Shown one piece after another: positions 1-6,171 of a DNA stretch of 6,171 nucleotides. The number at the start of each line of letters is the position of its first letter. The stretch's first letter is position 1. The notes beneath the pieces are model-generated. The model ran no database searches. It was given only the letters and a program-made list of their open reading frames with translations, and was not told the DNA's origin. Origin of the DNA: Legionella genomosp. 1 (GTDB lineage Bacteria; Pseudomonadota; Gammaproteobacteria; Legionellales; Legionellaceae); the NCBI GenBank assembly GCA_945862275.1, contig CAMAYA010000077.1, forward strand, positions 1-6,171, in the 5' to 3' direction. The position numbers were made by a program, and so were the translations under genes.

Positions 1-2274
1 CGTTATGATAAACATCAGAGACGCCAAGGCGCCATACAGCAATAGGCCTTGATTTTGAAAAACGGTACTCTCTAAAAATCGGTTGATGTGCTGGTGTTGG
101 AATAAATAATTCAAAGACCCATTCAAACTAATGTCTGTAAAAAATGCGGCTTTATCATCAGAAGTCATGGCGCAACTAACCCCACCCCGTTCACTCACCA
201 TCCTGGCGCATGGGGCATCATTCAATCCATCGCCTACAAACCAAACACCCTTCGGATTGCTTTCGCGAGCCCCCATCTTCCCCTTCAAAAAGGCTTCTTT
301 ATCCTGGGGGGTTTGTTCAGCATGCACATCGCCCGGTTCAAAAACAGATCCGTTTTGTTGATTAAACCCGTTCGCAGATAACGTGCTGTCACCTGTCAGC
401 ATGATCAGATGCTTGCCTTCTCTTTTTAAGCGCTGAAGATCTGCAATCACGTCCGGATTAACCTCATGCTTGACTAGAATAATGCCTCGATAAACATGTC
501 CCTCGGCAACATACACCGGCGAGTAGCCAAGGGCTAATTTATTTCGGATAGCCTGCGGCCAATCATTTGGTAAAGCAATGCCGGATTGTTGTAGAAAAGC
601 TGCATTTCCAATATGAATGGCCTGGCCCTGAACCATTCCCGATAATCCACGATGATTAGGATCCACGAAGACGGAGTGAATGTCGTTTATCATTCTGGGG
701 TATGTGGCCCTTGCTTCGTAGTAATGCTCAATCGCCTTGGCCAAGGGATGTTCTGCTCCGTGGTTTTTTTCCAAGAGATAAATCCGTTGCCATAACAGAC
801 TCGAAATGCCCTCACAAGAATCGACTTCACTATTGCCGGTGGTCAGTGTGCCTGTTTTATCGAACACAATGGTGTGAATGTCATCTGATGCGCCGGCTAA
901 GGTTTCATTGCGCAACAAAATGCCTTTGTTGCTGCGCTGATAAATGCTCAGCAACAAAGGCAGCTCATGCGCAATCGCCATGGTGCATGGGCAGACTGCA
1001 AATAAAATACCGACTACATTTTGTAATAAGACGGAAACCGTGAATGTTCCAAACACAACCGGTGCCAAGACAGATGCTACAATGCCTGCCCCAATCAAAC
1101 CGGAGTACACATAAATAAATGTGTAACCAGGTATTGCTGAACGCATTTCCCTTGCACGATTGGCAACAAACAACAATTGGTTCACCGTGCTGTTGTATGC
1201 ATCTTTCGTAGCACAAACAATGACAGCCGAGCCTAAATTCACAGCGCCCGCAGGCACAAAATCCAAGGGCCACTTACCCTGCTTGGTCTCTCCTGTTAAA
1301 AGCGAGGCATCCACCTGGGTATTGCCCTGAATGATCATGCCATCAACGGGAAAGCATTCGCCTCGCTTCACTTGAATGAGCATTCCCTTCTTCAGCGCGC
1401 TTTTTCGTTCCATGGCAAGAGGTATATCAAAAAGGTCATCAGTCAACTGTTGTGACTTCACCATAAAAGACAGCTTGGCCTGCTCTGCTTCTGACAATGA
1501 GTAACAGGGGTACTCTGCCGCCATTTGCGGAAATAATGCCTTCATGCCATTCAACTGCATTTTTTTCGATGCACTCAATACCAACCGCTTTACCTCATCC
1601 ATGCCATTGATGACCATGATCAAGACCACGGGCATAATAAAATTCATGAAGATCATAGATAAGCCACCCATGAAGGGCATCGTTATCACGTGATAAAGTG
1701 TATGAATCAACGACAACACCCAGCCTAGCGTAATGGTTGTCGACATGTTGTAGATATTTTTATTGCGTACGCTGTAATAAAACTGGATAAGATAGTGTCT
1801 TGCCGTGAACGCGGTGGTTAAAAAAGAAAGTGCAGTTAATCCGGTTGTTAACCATACGGAAGGCGGGAAGACTGCCGACAAAACAATGACGCCCACCATC
1901 GCTATCATGTTGACGAGGATATTGATTCGATTCACGTGATTGGATTTATCCGGTTGCACGTTAGCCAGGTCATCTATCACCTCAAAACCGATGGATTCTA
2001 AACTGTCTTTGATTTGAGCGGCAATAGGCGCATATGATTCTCCCGGCAGATGAATCACGGGTTCGTCGCATTCAATCAGGACCGATACACGATGAATACC
2101 TAGGGCATGGGGCTCCGCGTCCATAATGAGCGTGGCCGAATCAGGAATGATGCGTTGTTGTTTAAGCGCCTGAAGACAAGAACGAAGAGAACCCTGTATC
2201 GCCACACCACAGCCTTCATGGCACATGATCCCGGCGATTAAAAAAGACTCTCGAAAAAGGATTTTTTTGTTCAT
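1..2274 (-). CDS. Heavy-metal-type (P1B-like) P-type ATPase, 3' end outside window
   Basis: This is a membrane pump predicted to move a metal cation across the inner membrane using ATP. The frame is open for 758 codons from the ATG at 2274 to the left edge. Visible motifs, by residue: an HMA-like N-terminus (about 10-105) with MCHEGC at 17-22; four hydrophobic segments (about 117-135, 139-158, 178-198, 205-223); the actuator motif TGE at 327-329; two further helices (about 384-430) ending in CPC at 428-430; the phosphorylation site DKTGTLT with Asp472; HP at 509-510; TGD at 627-629; GDGLNDAP at 681-688; and the start of the C-terminal helix pair at about 741. The order 4+2+2 helices and the CPC and HP motifs place it in the P1B (heavy-metal) group. 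The usual copper or zinc helix signatures are not matched, so the substrate is unknown. An in-frame TAA lies three codons upstream of the ATG, which fixes that as the first possible ATG. There is no clear Shine-Dalgarno, so coupling to the SPOR gene 9 bases upstream is likely. About one helix is probably missing from the end. Confidence 0.93.
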   Translation of the reverse strand, partial: MNKKILFRESFLIAGIMCHEGCGVAIQGSLRSCLQALKQQRIIPDSATLIMDAEPHALGIHRVSVLIECDEPVIHLPGESYAPIAAQIKDSLESIGFEVIDDLANVQPDKSNHVNRINILVNMIAMVGVIVLSAVFPPSVWLTTGLTALSFLTTAFTARHYLIQFYYSVRNKNIYNMSTTITLGWVLSLIHTLYHVITMPFMGGLSMIFMNFIMPVVLIMVINGMDEVKRLVLSASKKMQLNGMKALFPQMAAEYPCYSLSEAEQAKLSFMVKSQQLTDDLFDIPLAMERKSALKKGMLIQVKRGECFPVDGMIIQGNTQVDASLLTGETKQGKWPLDFVPAGAVNLGSAVIVCATKDAYNSTVNQLLFVANRAREMRSAIPGYTFIYVYSGLIGAGIVASVLAPVVFGTFTVSVLLQNVVGILFAVCPCTMAIAHELPLLLSIYQRSNKGILLRNETLAGASDDIHTIVFDKTGTLTTGNSEVDSCEGISSLLWQRIYLLEKNHGAEHPLAKAIEHYYEARATYPRMINDIHSVFVDPNHRGLSGMVQGQAIHIGNAAFLQQSGIALPNDWPQAIRNKLALGYSPVYVAEGHVYRGIILVKHEVNPDVIADLQRLKREGKHLIMLTGDSTLSANGFNQQNGSVFEPGDVHAEQTPQDKEAFLKGKMGARESNPKGVWFVGDGLNDAPCARMVSERGGVSCAMTSDDKAAFFTDISLNGSLNYLFQHQHINRFLESTVFQNQGLLLYGALASLMFIIT

Positions 2275-2283
2275 GGAATACGC

Positions 2284-2964
2284 TTAAGCATCCATTTTAC
2301 GAATCATACCGACAATATGCTCACGGCGAGCAAATGCGAGCAATGTTTGTTGTGCCTGCGTTCGTGATGCAAACGGACCGATGGTGACCCGATACCAATT
2401 CACGCGCTGCTGCATAATTGCGCTCAGTTTCACATCAAATCCTTTCATCGCCAACGATGCCTTCATCCGCTCGGCTTCCTGCAAACTTTTAAATGAACCC
2501 ACCTGAATCAAATATGCATCCCGTTTGTTGGCATTATCCACATTGTTAGCGACCATTGCTGGAAGCTTGTCAACAGCAGGAGCGTTGCGTAACGAGGCAA
2601 CGGCAGCAACCGGGGCCAAGGGAGCATGCAAAGGCAAAGCAGGGGTTTTAACCGCTAAAACCGGCGGTGCGGCAACAGGCAGCGCCGCGAAAGGGGCCGA
2701 TCCGGCCACCCGTTCCTTCGCAAGCAAGGTATAAAATTCAAATTTGGGCTTTGGCAATGGTGCCGGTTCAGCACTGGTTCGCAGAAGCAGTTGGGTGGTG
2801 GTTTTCGCGAGCACATGCATGCCCAGCCAGCCACTTAATCGTGTAAGATCAAAGACCGCGGCAGTCAAATAGCCGGCAACAAAAAAAACGCCCGCCAACA
2901 GCAAGTGTCCTATTCGGCTGCCACGCCGCTGTGCTGCATTCTTTTTTCTGTAGTTTCCGGCCAT
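2284..2964 (-). CDS. SPOR-domain, FtsN-like single-pass inner-membrane protein
   Basis: A 226-residue protein, probably anchored in the inner membrane with its C-terminus in the periplasm. Residues 1-17 are basic (KK, RR), as expected for a cytoplasmic tail. About 18-38 is one hydrophobic helix. Residues 75-81 read FEFYTLL, a short motif that I recall just after the membrane segment in the gammaproteobacterial SPOR proteins encoded beside argS. Residues 87-135 are an Ala/Pro-rich, low-complexity linker. Residues 149-224 form the SPOR domain, with YLIQVGSF at the start and WYRVTIGPF in the middle. SPOR domains bind peptidoglycan strands stripped of stem peptides and bring proteins to the division septum, so a cell-wall or division role is inferred. 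The ATG shares one base with the argS stop (TAATG), which points to translational coupling. The gene following argS in Pseudomonas is of this kind. Whether it is true FtsN cannot be decided here. Confidence 0.9.
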   Translation of the reverse strand: MAGNYRKKNAAQRRGSRIGHLLLAGVFFVAGYLTAAVFDLTRLSGWLGMHVLAKTTTQLLLRTSAEPAPLPKPKFEFYTLLAKERVAGSAPFAALPVAAPPVLAVKTPALPLHAPLAPVAAVASLRNAPAVDKLPAMVANNVDNANKRDAYLIQVGSFKSLQEAERMKASLAMKGFDVKLSAIMQQRVNWYRVTIGPFASRTQAQQTLLAFARREHIVGMIRKMDA

Positions 2965-4724
2965 TACATACTCTCAGGAGCGGAGACACCCAGCAATTGC
3001 ATGCCATTATACAAGACTTGTCGTACCGCCTTCAACAGGCACAAGCGCGCACATCGGAGCGAGTGAGGCTCACAAAGCAGTGTGACCGCATTGTAGTAAC
3101 TATGCAACCCCGTTGCCAATTCACGTAAATAGTAGGCTATTTGATGCGGTTCACATGTTCGAGCCGCGGACTCGATGATTTCAGGGTAGCGCCCCACCAG
3201 CAAGACCAACGCCTGTTCATGCGCTTCGGTGAGTTGATTTAACGCGGCAAGCCCTTCTGACTCACTCCAACTCAAGCCACGCTCATCCAATTGCCTCACC
3301 ACGCTACAAATGCGCGCATGCGCATATTGAATATAATAAACAGGGTTGTCACTGGATTCCGATTTAGCCAAATCCAAGTCAAATTCCATGTGTTGTTCAG
3401 GCTTTCGCATCACATAAAAGAAGCGCGCCGCATCGCGCCCTACTTCTTCACGCAGTTCCCGCAGCGTGACAAATGAGCCGCTACGAGTCGACATTTGCAC
3501 ACGCTCACCGTGACGATACAACGTTGCAAACTGCACCAATAGCACATCCAATGCGTTATCATCATGGCCCAACGCATGTACCGCCGCCTTCACTCGCGTC
3601 ACATACCCATGATGATCCGCACCAAAAATATCAATCACACGATCAAATCCGCGATCGTATTTATTCCAATGGTAAGCCACATCAGATGCAAAATAGGTGG
3701 TATGCCCATTGGCACGCACTAAAACGCGGTCTTTTTCATCACCAAAAGCCGTGGCACGAAACCACAGCGCACCTTCTTGCTCGAACGTGTGACCTGCATC
3801 TTTCAACGCCTGAATCCCTTTCTCCGTTGAGCCGTCATCAAATAATGATTGCTCAGCAAACCAACGGTCGTATTCCACGCCAAATTCAGCCAGATCCTGC
3901 TTAATATCCGCTAATACGCAATCCAATGCTTTTTGATGAAACAATGCAAAGCCCGACGCACCCAATAGCCGGCGCGCAGATTGGATCAAGGCATCGATAT
4001 ATAATTCTTTGTCACCCCCCATGGGTTCATCCGCAGGCAGCGCCTCATGGATAACATACCATGGGTGCACAAAATCACGGCCGTAAGCGGTGCGCAATTC
4101 ATCGGCCAGTGTTTGCACATAATCGCCTTTGTAGGCATTGGCAGGAAAAACGATTGGTTCACCGCTGAGTGCAAGATAACGCATCCACACACTCACGGCC
4201 AAAATATTCATCTGCCGACCAGCATCATTCACATAATACTCTCGACTAACATCAAAGCCTGCGGCCACCAGTAAATTGGCCAATGTCGCGCCAAAGGCTG
4301 CACTTCTGCCATGGCCTACATGCAAAGGCCCTGTTGGATTGGCCGATACGTACTCTAGCAACACCCGTTTCCCCTGCCCCATTTGACTATTGCCAAACGC
4401 ATTGCCCTCACGCAAAACAGTACCAATCACTTCTGCGCGCGCACTGGCTCGCATAAAAAAATTGATAAACCCAGGCCCTGCAATCTCTACCCGCTCTAGC
4501 AATGGATGCGTTTCCAACACTTGCACAAATCGTTCTGCAAATTTACGAGGAGCCATTTTACAAGGCTTCGCAAACATCAACGCCACATTGGTCGCAAAAT
4601 CACCATGACTAGGATCGCTGGTGCGCTCTACTTTCACGTCCAGCGCCGCTTCTACCGGAATTTCACCCGATTGAGTCAATGAGAGCCGTGCTTTTTCTAT
4701 TAATTGTTCAACTATGTGCTTCAT
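2964..4724 (-). CDS. argS: Arginyl-tRNA synthetase
   Basis: A cytoplasmic class I synthetase that joins arginine to tRNA-Arg using ATP. I chose the Met at 4724 (586 residues, starting MKHIVEQLIEKA), because this lines up with the N-terminus I recall for Pseudomonas ArgS (MKDTIRQLIQQA). The Met at 4736 would add only four residues (MKSH). Numbering from 4736: the N-terminal tRNA-recognition domain is about 5-95 with SHGDFATN at 43-50; the class I signature is SANPTGPLHVGHGR at 131-144, with HVGH serving as the HIGH box; MSTRSG at 415-420 takes the place of KMSKS, as is normal in bacterial ArgRS; and the DALR-type anticodon-binding domain runs from about 467 to the end, starting NPVYYIQYAHAR and ending in LLGVSAPESM. 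Length and motifs are those of a complete, active enzyme. It is the first gene of a likely three-gene unit with its own promoter. Neither start has a strong Shine-Dalgarno. Confidence 0.97.
   Translation of the reverse strand: MKHIVEQLIEKARLSLTQSGEIPVEAALDVKVERTSDPSHGDFATNVALMFAKPCKMAPRKFAERFVQVLETHPLLERVEIAGPGFINFFMRASARAEVIGTVLREGNAFGNSQMGQGKRVLLEYVSANPTGPLHVGHGRSAAFGATLANLLVAAGFDVSREYYVNDAGRQMNILAVSVWMRYLALSGEPIVFPANAYKGDYVQTLADELRTAYGRDFVHPWYVIHEALPADEPMGGDKELYIDALIQSARRLLGASGFALFHQKALDCVLADIKQDLAEFGVEYDRWFAEQSLFDDGSTEKGIQALKDAGHTFEQEGALWFRATAFGDEKDRVLVRANGHTTYFASDVAYHWNKYDRGFDRVIDIFGADHHGYVTRVKAAVHALGHDDNALDVLLVQFATLYRHGERVQMSTRSGSFVTLRELREEVGRDAARFFYVMRKPEQHMEFDLDLAKSESSDNPVYYIQYAHARICSVVRQLDERGLSWSESEGLAALNQLTEAHEQALVLLVGRYPEIIESAARTCEPHQIAYYLRELATGLHSYYNAVTLLCEPHSLRCARLCLLKAVRQVLYNGMQLLGVSAPESM
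2971..2975 (-). promoter_or_regulatory. Ribosome-binding site of the SPOR gene, inside the argS end
   Basis: GAGAG on the minus strand lies 7-11 bases before the SPOR ATG, within the last codons of argS. Together with the TAATG stop-start overlap, this supports reinitiation by ribosomes finishing argS. Confidence 0.5.
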
Positions 4725-4753
4725 ATGTGATTTCATTCGTCAAAAATACAGTT

Positions 4754-4781
4754 ATTATGCGCTTTTTCATGCCAGTTGCAA
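4754..4781 (-). promoter_or_regulatory. Candidate sigma-70 promoter for argS
   Basis: On the minus strand, a -35-like TTGCAA (4776-4781) is followed after 16 bases by a -10-like CATAAT (4754-4759). Transcription would start near 4747. That leaves a leader of about 11 bases before the upstream ATG (4736) and about 23 before the ATG at 4724, which favours the downstream start. The site fills almost the whole gap between algC and argS. It is supported only by the match to consensus and by its position. Confidence 0.5.
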
Positions 4782-4796
4782 GGGCATCTTAAAAAG
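4762..4796. repeat. Imperfect palindrome at the algC-argS junction
   Basis: The inner arms ATGCC (4769-4773) and GGCAT (4783-4787) flank a 9-base loop. The outer arms CTTTTT (4762-4767) and AAAAAG (4791-4796) are separated from the inner arms by 1 and 3 bases. The loop contains TTGCAA, the candidate -35 of argS, and the right arm covers the algC stop codon. There is no U-run after the stem on the minus strand, so it is not a standard intrinsic terminator. It could fold in algC mRNA or be a protein site, or be chance. Confidence 0.35.
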
Positions 4797-6171
4797 GGAT
4801 CTCTAACGTTGCATCCAATGCCTGCAACTGCGTTTTAAATAGCGCCTGAATGTCTCTCAAAGCGGCATCATCGTGTGCTTCAAACCGCGCCACGAGGCAT
4901 GGCGTAGTATTGGAAGCGCGCACCAAACCCCAGCCAGAGGGAAATTCGACCCGCAATCCATCAATCACAATCAGATCGGCATTTGGGAAAGATGCTTCTG
5001 CACTAAATCGCTGCATAAATGCAAATTTTGCATCTTCCATGATAGGGATTTTAATTTCAGGCGTATTCACGCTATTGGGGACCGACAAAAATTGCGTATG
5101 CACTGAATCGGTCGACTCGCTTAAAATTTCCAACAAGCGACACGCGCTATAGAGTGCATCATCAAACCCATACCAACGGTGGTTGAAGAAAAGATGCCCG
5201 CTCATTTCACCGGCTAAAGCGGCCTGTTCTTCCTTCATGACCCGTTTCACAATCGAATGCCCCGTTGGACACATCTTGGCCACGCCCCCAGCATTCGTTA
5301 TCACAGATGACAAATGACTGGAGCATTTCACGTCATAAACAATGGTCGCGCCAGGATTGTGTTGAATGACATCGCGCGCATAGAGCATCATCAAGCGATC
5401 AGGCCAAATCAATTCCCCCTGATTGGTCAAAACGCCTAACCGATCCGCGTCGCCATCAAACGCCAAACCAATATCCGCCTGGTGCAACTTCACCGCAGCC
5501 TTTAAATCAATTAAATTCGCTTCAACGGTAGGGTCTGGGTGATGGTTTGGGAATCGACCATCCACGTCACAGTACAATTCAATGACCTCACATCCCAATT
5601 GCCGAATAACCTCCGGCACGATGGGGCCGGCAATGCCATTGCCACAATCCACTACTACCTTCAATGGCCGCTTCAGTGTAATACCGGAGACAATCCGTTG
5701 CATGTAATCTTGAATGATATCAAACGAGGTCGAGAGACCCAGCCCTTCCACTCGCTCACCGCTTACCACCAATTCACGCAACAATTGAATATCCGCGTGT
5801 GCTAGCGTGGTGCCTGCCAGCACCATTTTAATCCCATTGTAATCGGCCGGATTATGGCTTCCTGTGACCATGACGCCGCTGTCAATACCGTGCACATGGG
5901 TTGCATAATACATGACCGGGGTCGCCACTGCGCCTAAGTCCACCACATCGATACCACTGTCTAACAGCCCCTGTTTTAAAGCAGCAGCCAAATGGTCGCT
6001 GGTTAAACGGCCATCGCGTGCCAATACGATTTCGCTGCGAGCCAATGCATGCAACCGGCAACTGATAGCGCGCCCAATGCTATAAAACGCGTCATCATCC
6101 AATTGCGTCCCAATAATGCCTCGAATGTCATATGCTCGAAAAACATGTGGGTCAATTTGCCGCTGTTGATA
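4789..6171 (-). CDS. algC: Phosphomannomutase/phosphoglucomutase (AlgC type), 5' end outside window
   Basis: A cytoplasmic alpha-D-phosphohexomutase that interconverts the 6- and 1-phosphates of mannose and glucose. It feeds GDP-mannose, UDP-glucose and related sugars for LPS core, O-antigen and exopolysaccharide. The frame is open to the right edge and gives 460 residues. Those before the TTG at 6102 include FRAYDIRG (11-18), the conserved family N-terminus, so that TTG is not the start. Counting from the edge: the phosphoserine loop is TGSHNP with Ser105; the magnesium loop is DGDADR at 239-244; the sugar-binding loop is GEMSGH at 321-326; and the phosphate-binding loop is RASNTTP at 418-424. 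All four sit at a constant offset of 3 from the P. aeruginosa AlgC positions as I recall them (Ser108, Asp242, Glu325, Arg421), and both proteins end in PF. Only a few residues of a 463-residue-type protein would be missing, though some family members carry a long extra N-terminal region that could lie outside the window. Confidence 0.95.
   Translation of the reverse strand, partial: YQQRQIDPHVFRAYDIRGIIGTQLDDDAFYSIGRAISCRLHALARSEIVLARDGRLTSDHLAAALKQGLLDSGIDVVDLGAVATPVMYYATHVHGIDSGVMVTGSHNPADYNGIKMVLAGTTLAHADIQLLRELVVSGERVEGLGLSTSFDIIQDYMQRIVSGITLKRPLKVVVDCGNGIAGPIVPEVIRQLGCEVIELYCDVDGRFPNHHPDPTVEANLIDLKAAVKLHQADIGLAFDGDADRLGVLTNQGELIWPDRLMMLYARDVIQHNPGATIVYDVKCSSHLSSVITNAGGVAKMCPTGHSIVKRVMKEEQAALAGEMSGHLFFNHRWYGFDDALYSACRLLEILSESTDSVHTQFLSVPNSVNTPEIKIPIMEDAKFAFMQRFSAEASFPNADLIVIDGLRVEFPSGWGLVRASNTTPCLVARFEAHDDAALRDIQALFKTQLQALDATLEIPF

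Noticed and set aside
702..1043. A 113-codon plus-strand open frame
   Set aside because: It is antisense to the ATPase catalytic region and shows no domain.
965..1273. A 102-codon minus-strand open frame rich in Cys
   Set aside because: It lies in another frame inside the ATPase gene, whose frame is open here and carries the CPC motif. It has no recognisable domain.
1..2274. Pseudogene reading of the left third, since no closed long frame is present
   Set aside because: Translating from the ATG at 2274 shows no stop or frameshift to base 1 and all catalytic motifs in order. The gene is simply cut by the window edge.
1..2274. Naming the ATPase CopA or ZntA
   Set aside because: It has CPC, but the flanking helix and the penultimate-helix signatures of those subgroups do not match.
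2525..2734. A 69-codon plus-strand open frame rich in Ala and Gly
   Set aside because: It is the reverse of the Ala/Pro-rich linker of the SPOR protein.
3473..3904. A 143-codon plus-strand open frame
   Set aside because: It is antisense to the conserved core of argS and its composition (rich in His, Gln, Pro) is what the reverse of a coding strand gives.
4762..4796. Intrinsic terminator after algC
   Set aside because: The inner stem is only 5 base pairs and no U-run follows it on the transcribed strand.

Overview
The window holds four protein genes, all on the minus strand and nearly back to back, with no RNA genes, mobile elements or CRISPR arrays that I can see. From right to left, in the direction of transcription, they are: a phosphomannomutase/phosphoglucomutase of the AlgC type whose 5' end lies beyond the right edge; argS (arginyl-tRNA synthetase); an FtsN-like SPOR-domain membrane protein; and a heavy-metal-type (P1B-like) P-type ATPase whose 3' end runs off the left edge. 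The ATPase is open for 758 codons, from the ATG at 2274 to base 1.

The organism is probably a gammaproteobacterium. ArgS and AlgC resemble, from memory, the Pseudomonas proteins closely over long stretches and at every active-site motif. The pair argS followed by a SPOR-domain gene is a known gammaproteobacterial arrangement, where hslV and hslU usually come next. A few sampled lines have roughly 42-53% G+C, with the ATPase part tending lower. That is below Pseudomonas and would fit a lower-GC lineage such as the Legionellales, but this placement is a guess.

Layout: algC ends at 4789. A short gap of about 50 bases follows, holding a plausible sigma-70 promoter for argS. argS (start at 4724 or 4736) ends in a TAATG overlap with the SPOR gene. 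The SPOR gene stops 9 bases before the ATPase start, in the same frame. argS, the SPOR gene and the ATPase gene therefore look like one transcription unit. Their products have unrelated tasks: tRNA charging, peptidoglycan binding or division at the inner membrane, and cation transport. Co-expression, not a shared pathway, is what the layout supports.

The most unusual part is the ATPase. It has all the catalytic motifs (TGE, CPC, DKTGT, HP, TGD, GDGxND). However, its N-terminal metal-binding motif, the sequence after CPC, and the visible part of its penultimate membrane helix differ from the standard copper and zinc subgroups, so its substrate cannot be assigned. I do not see a clear undescribed multi-gene system here.
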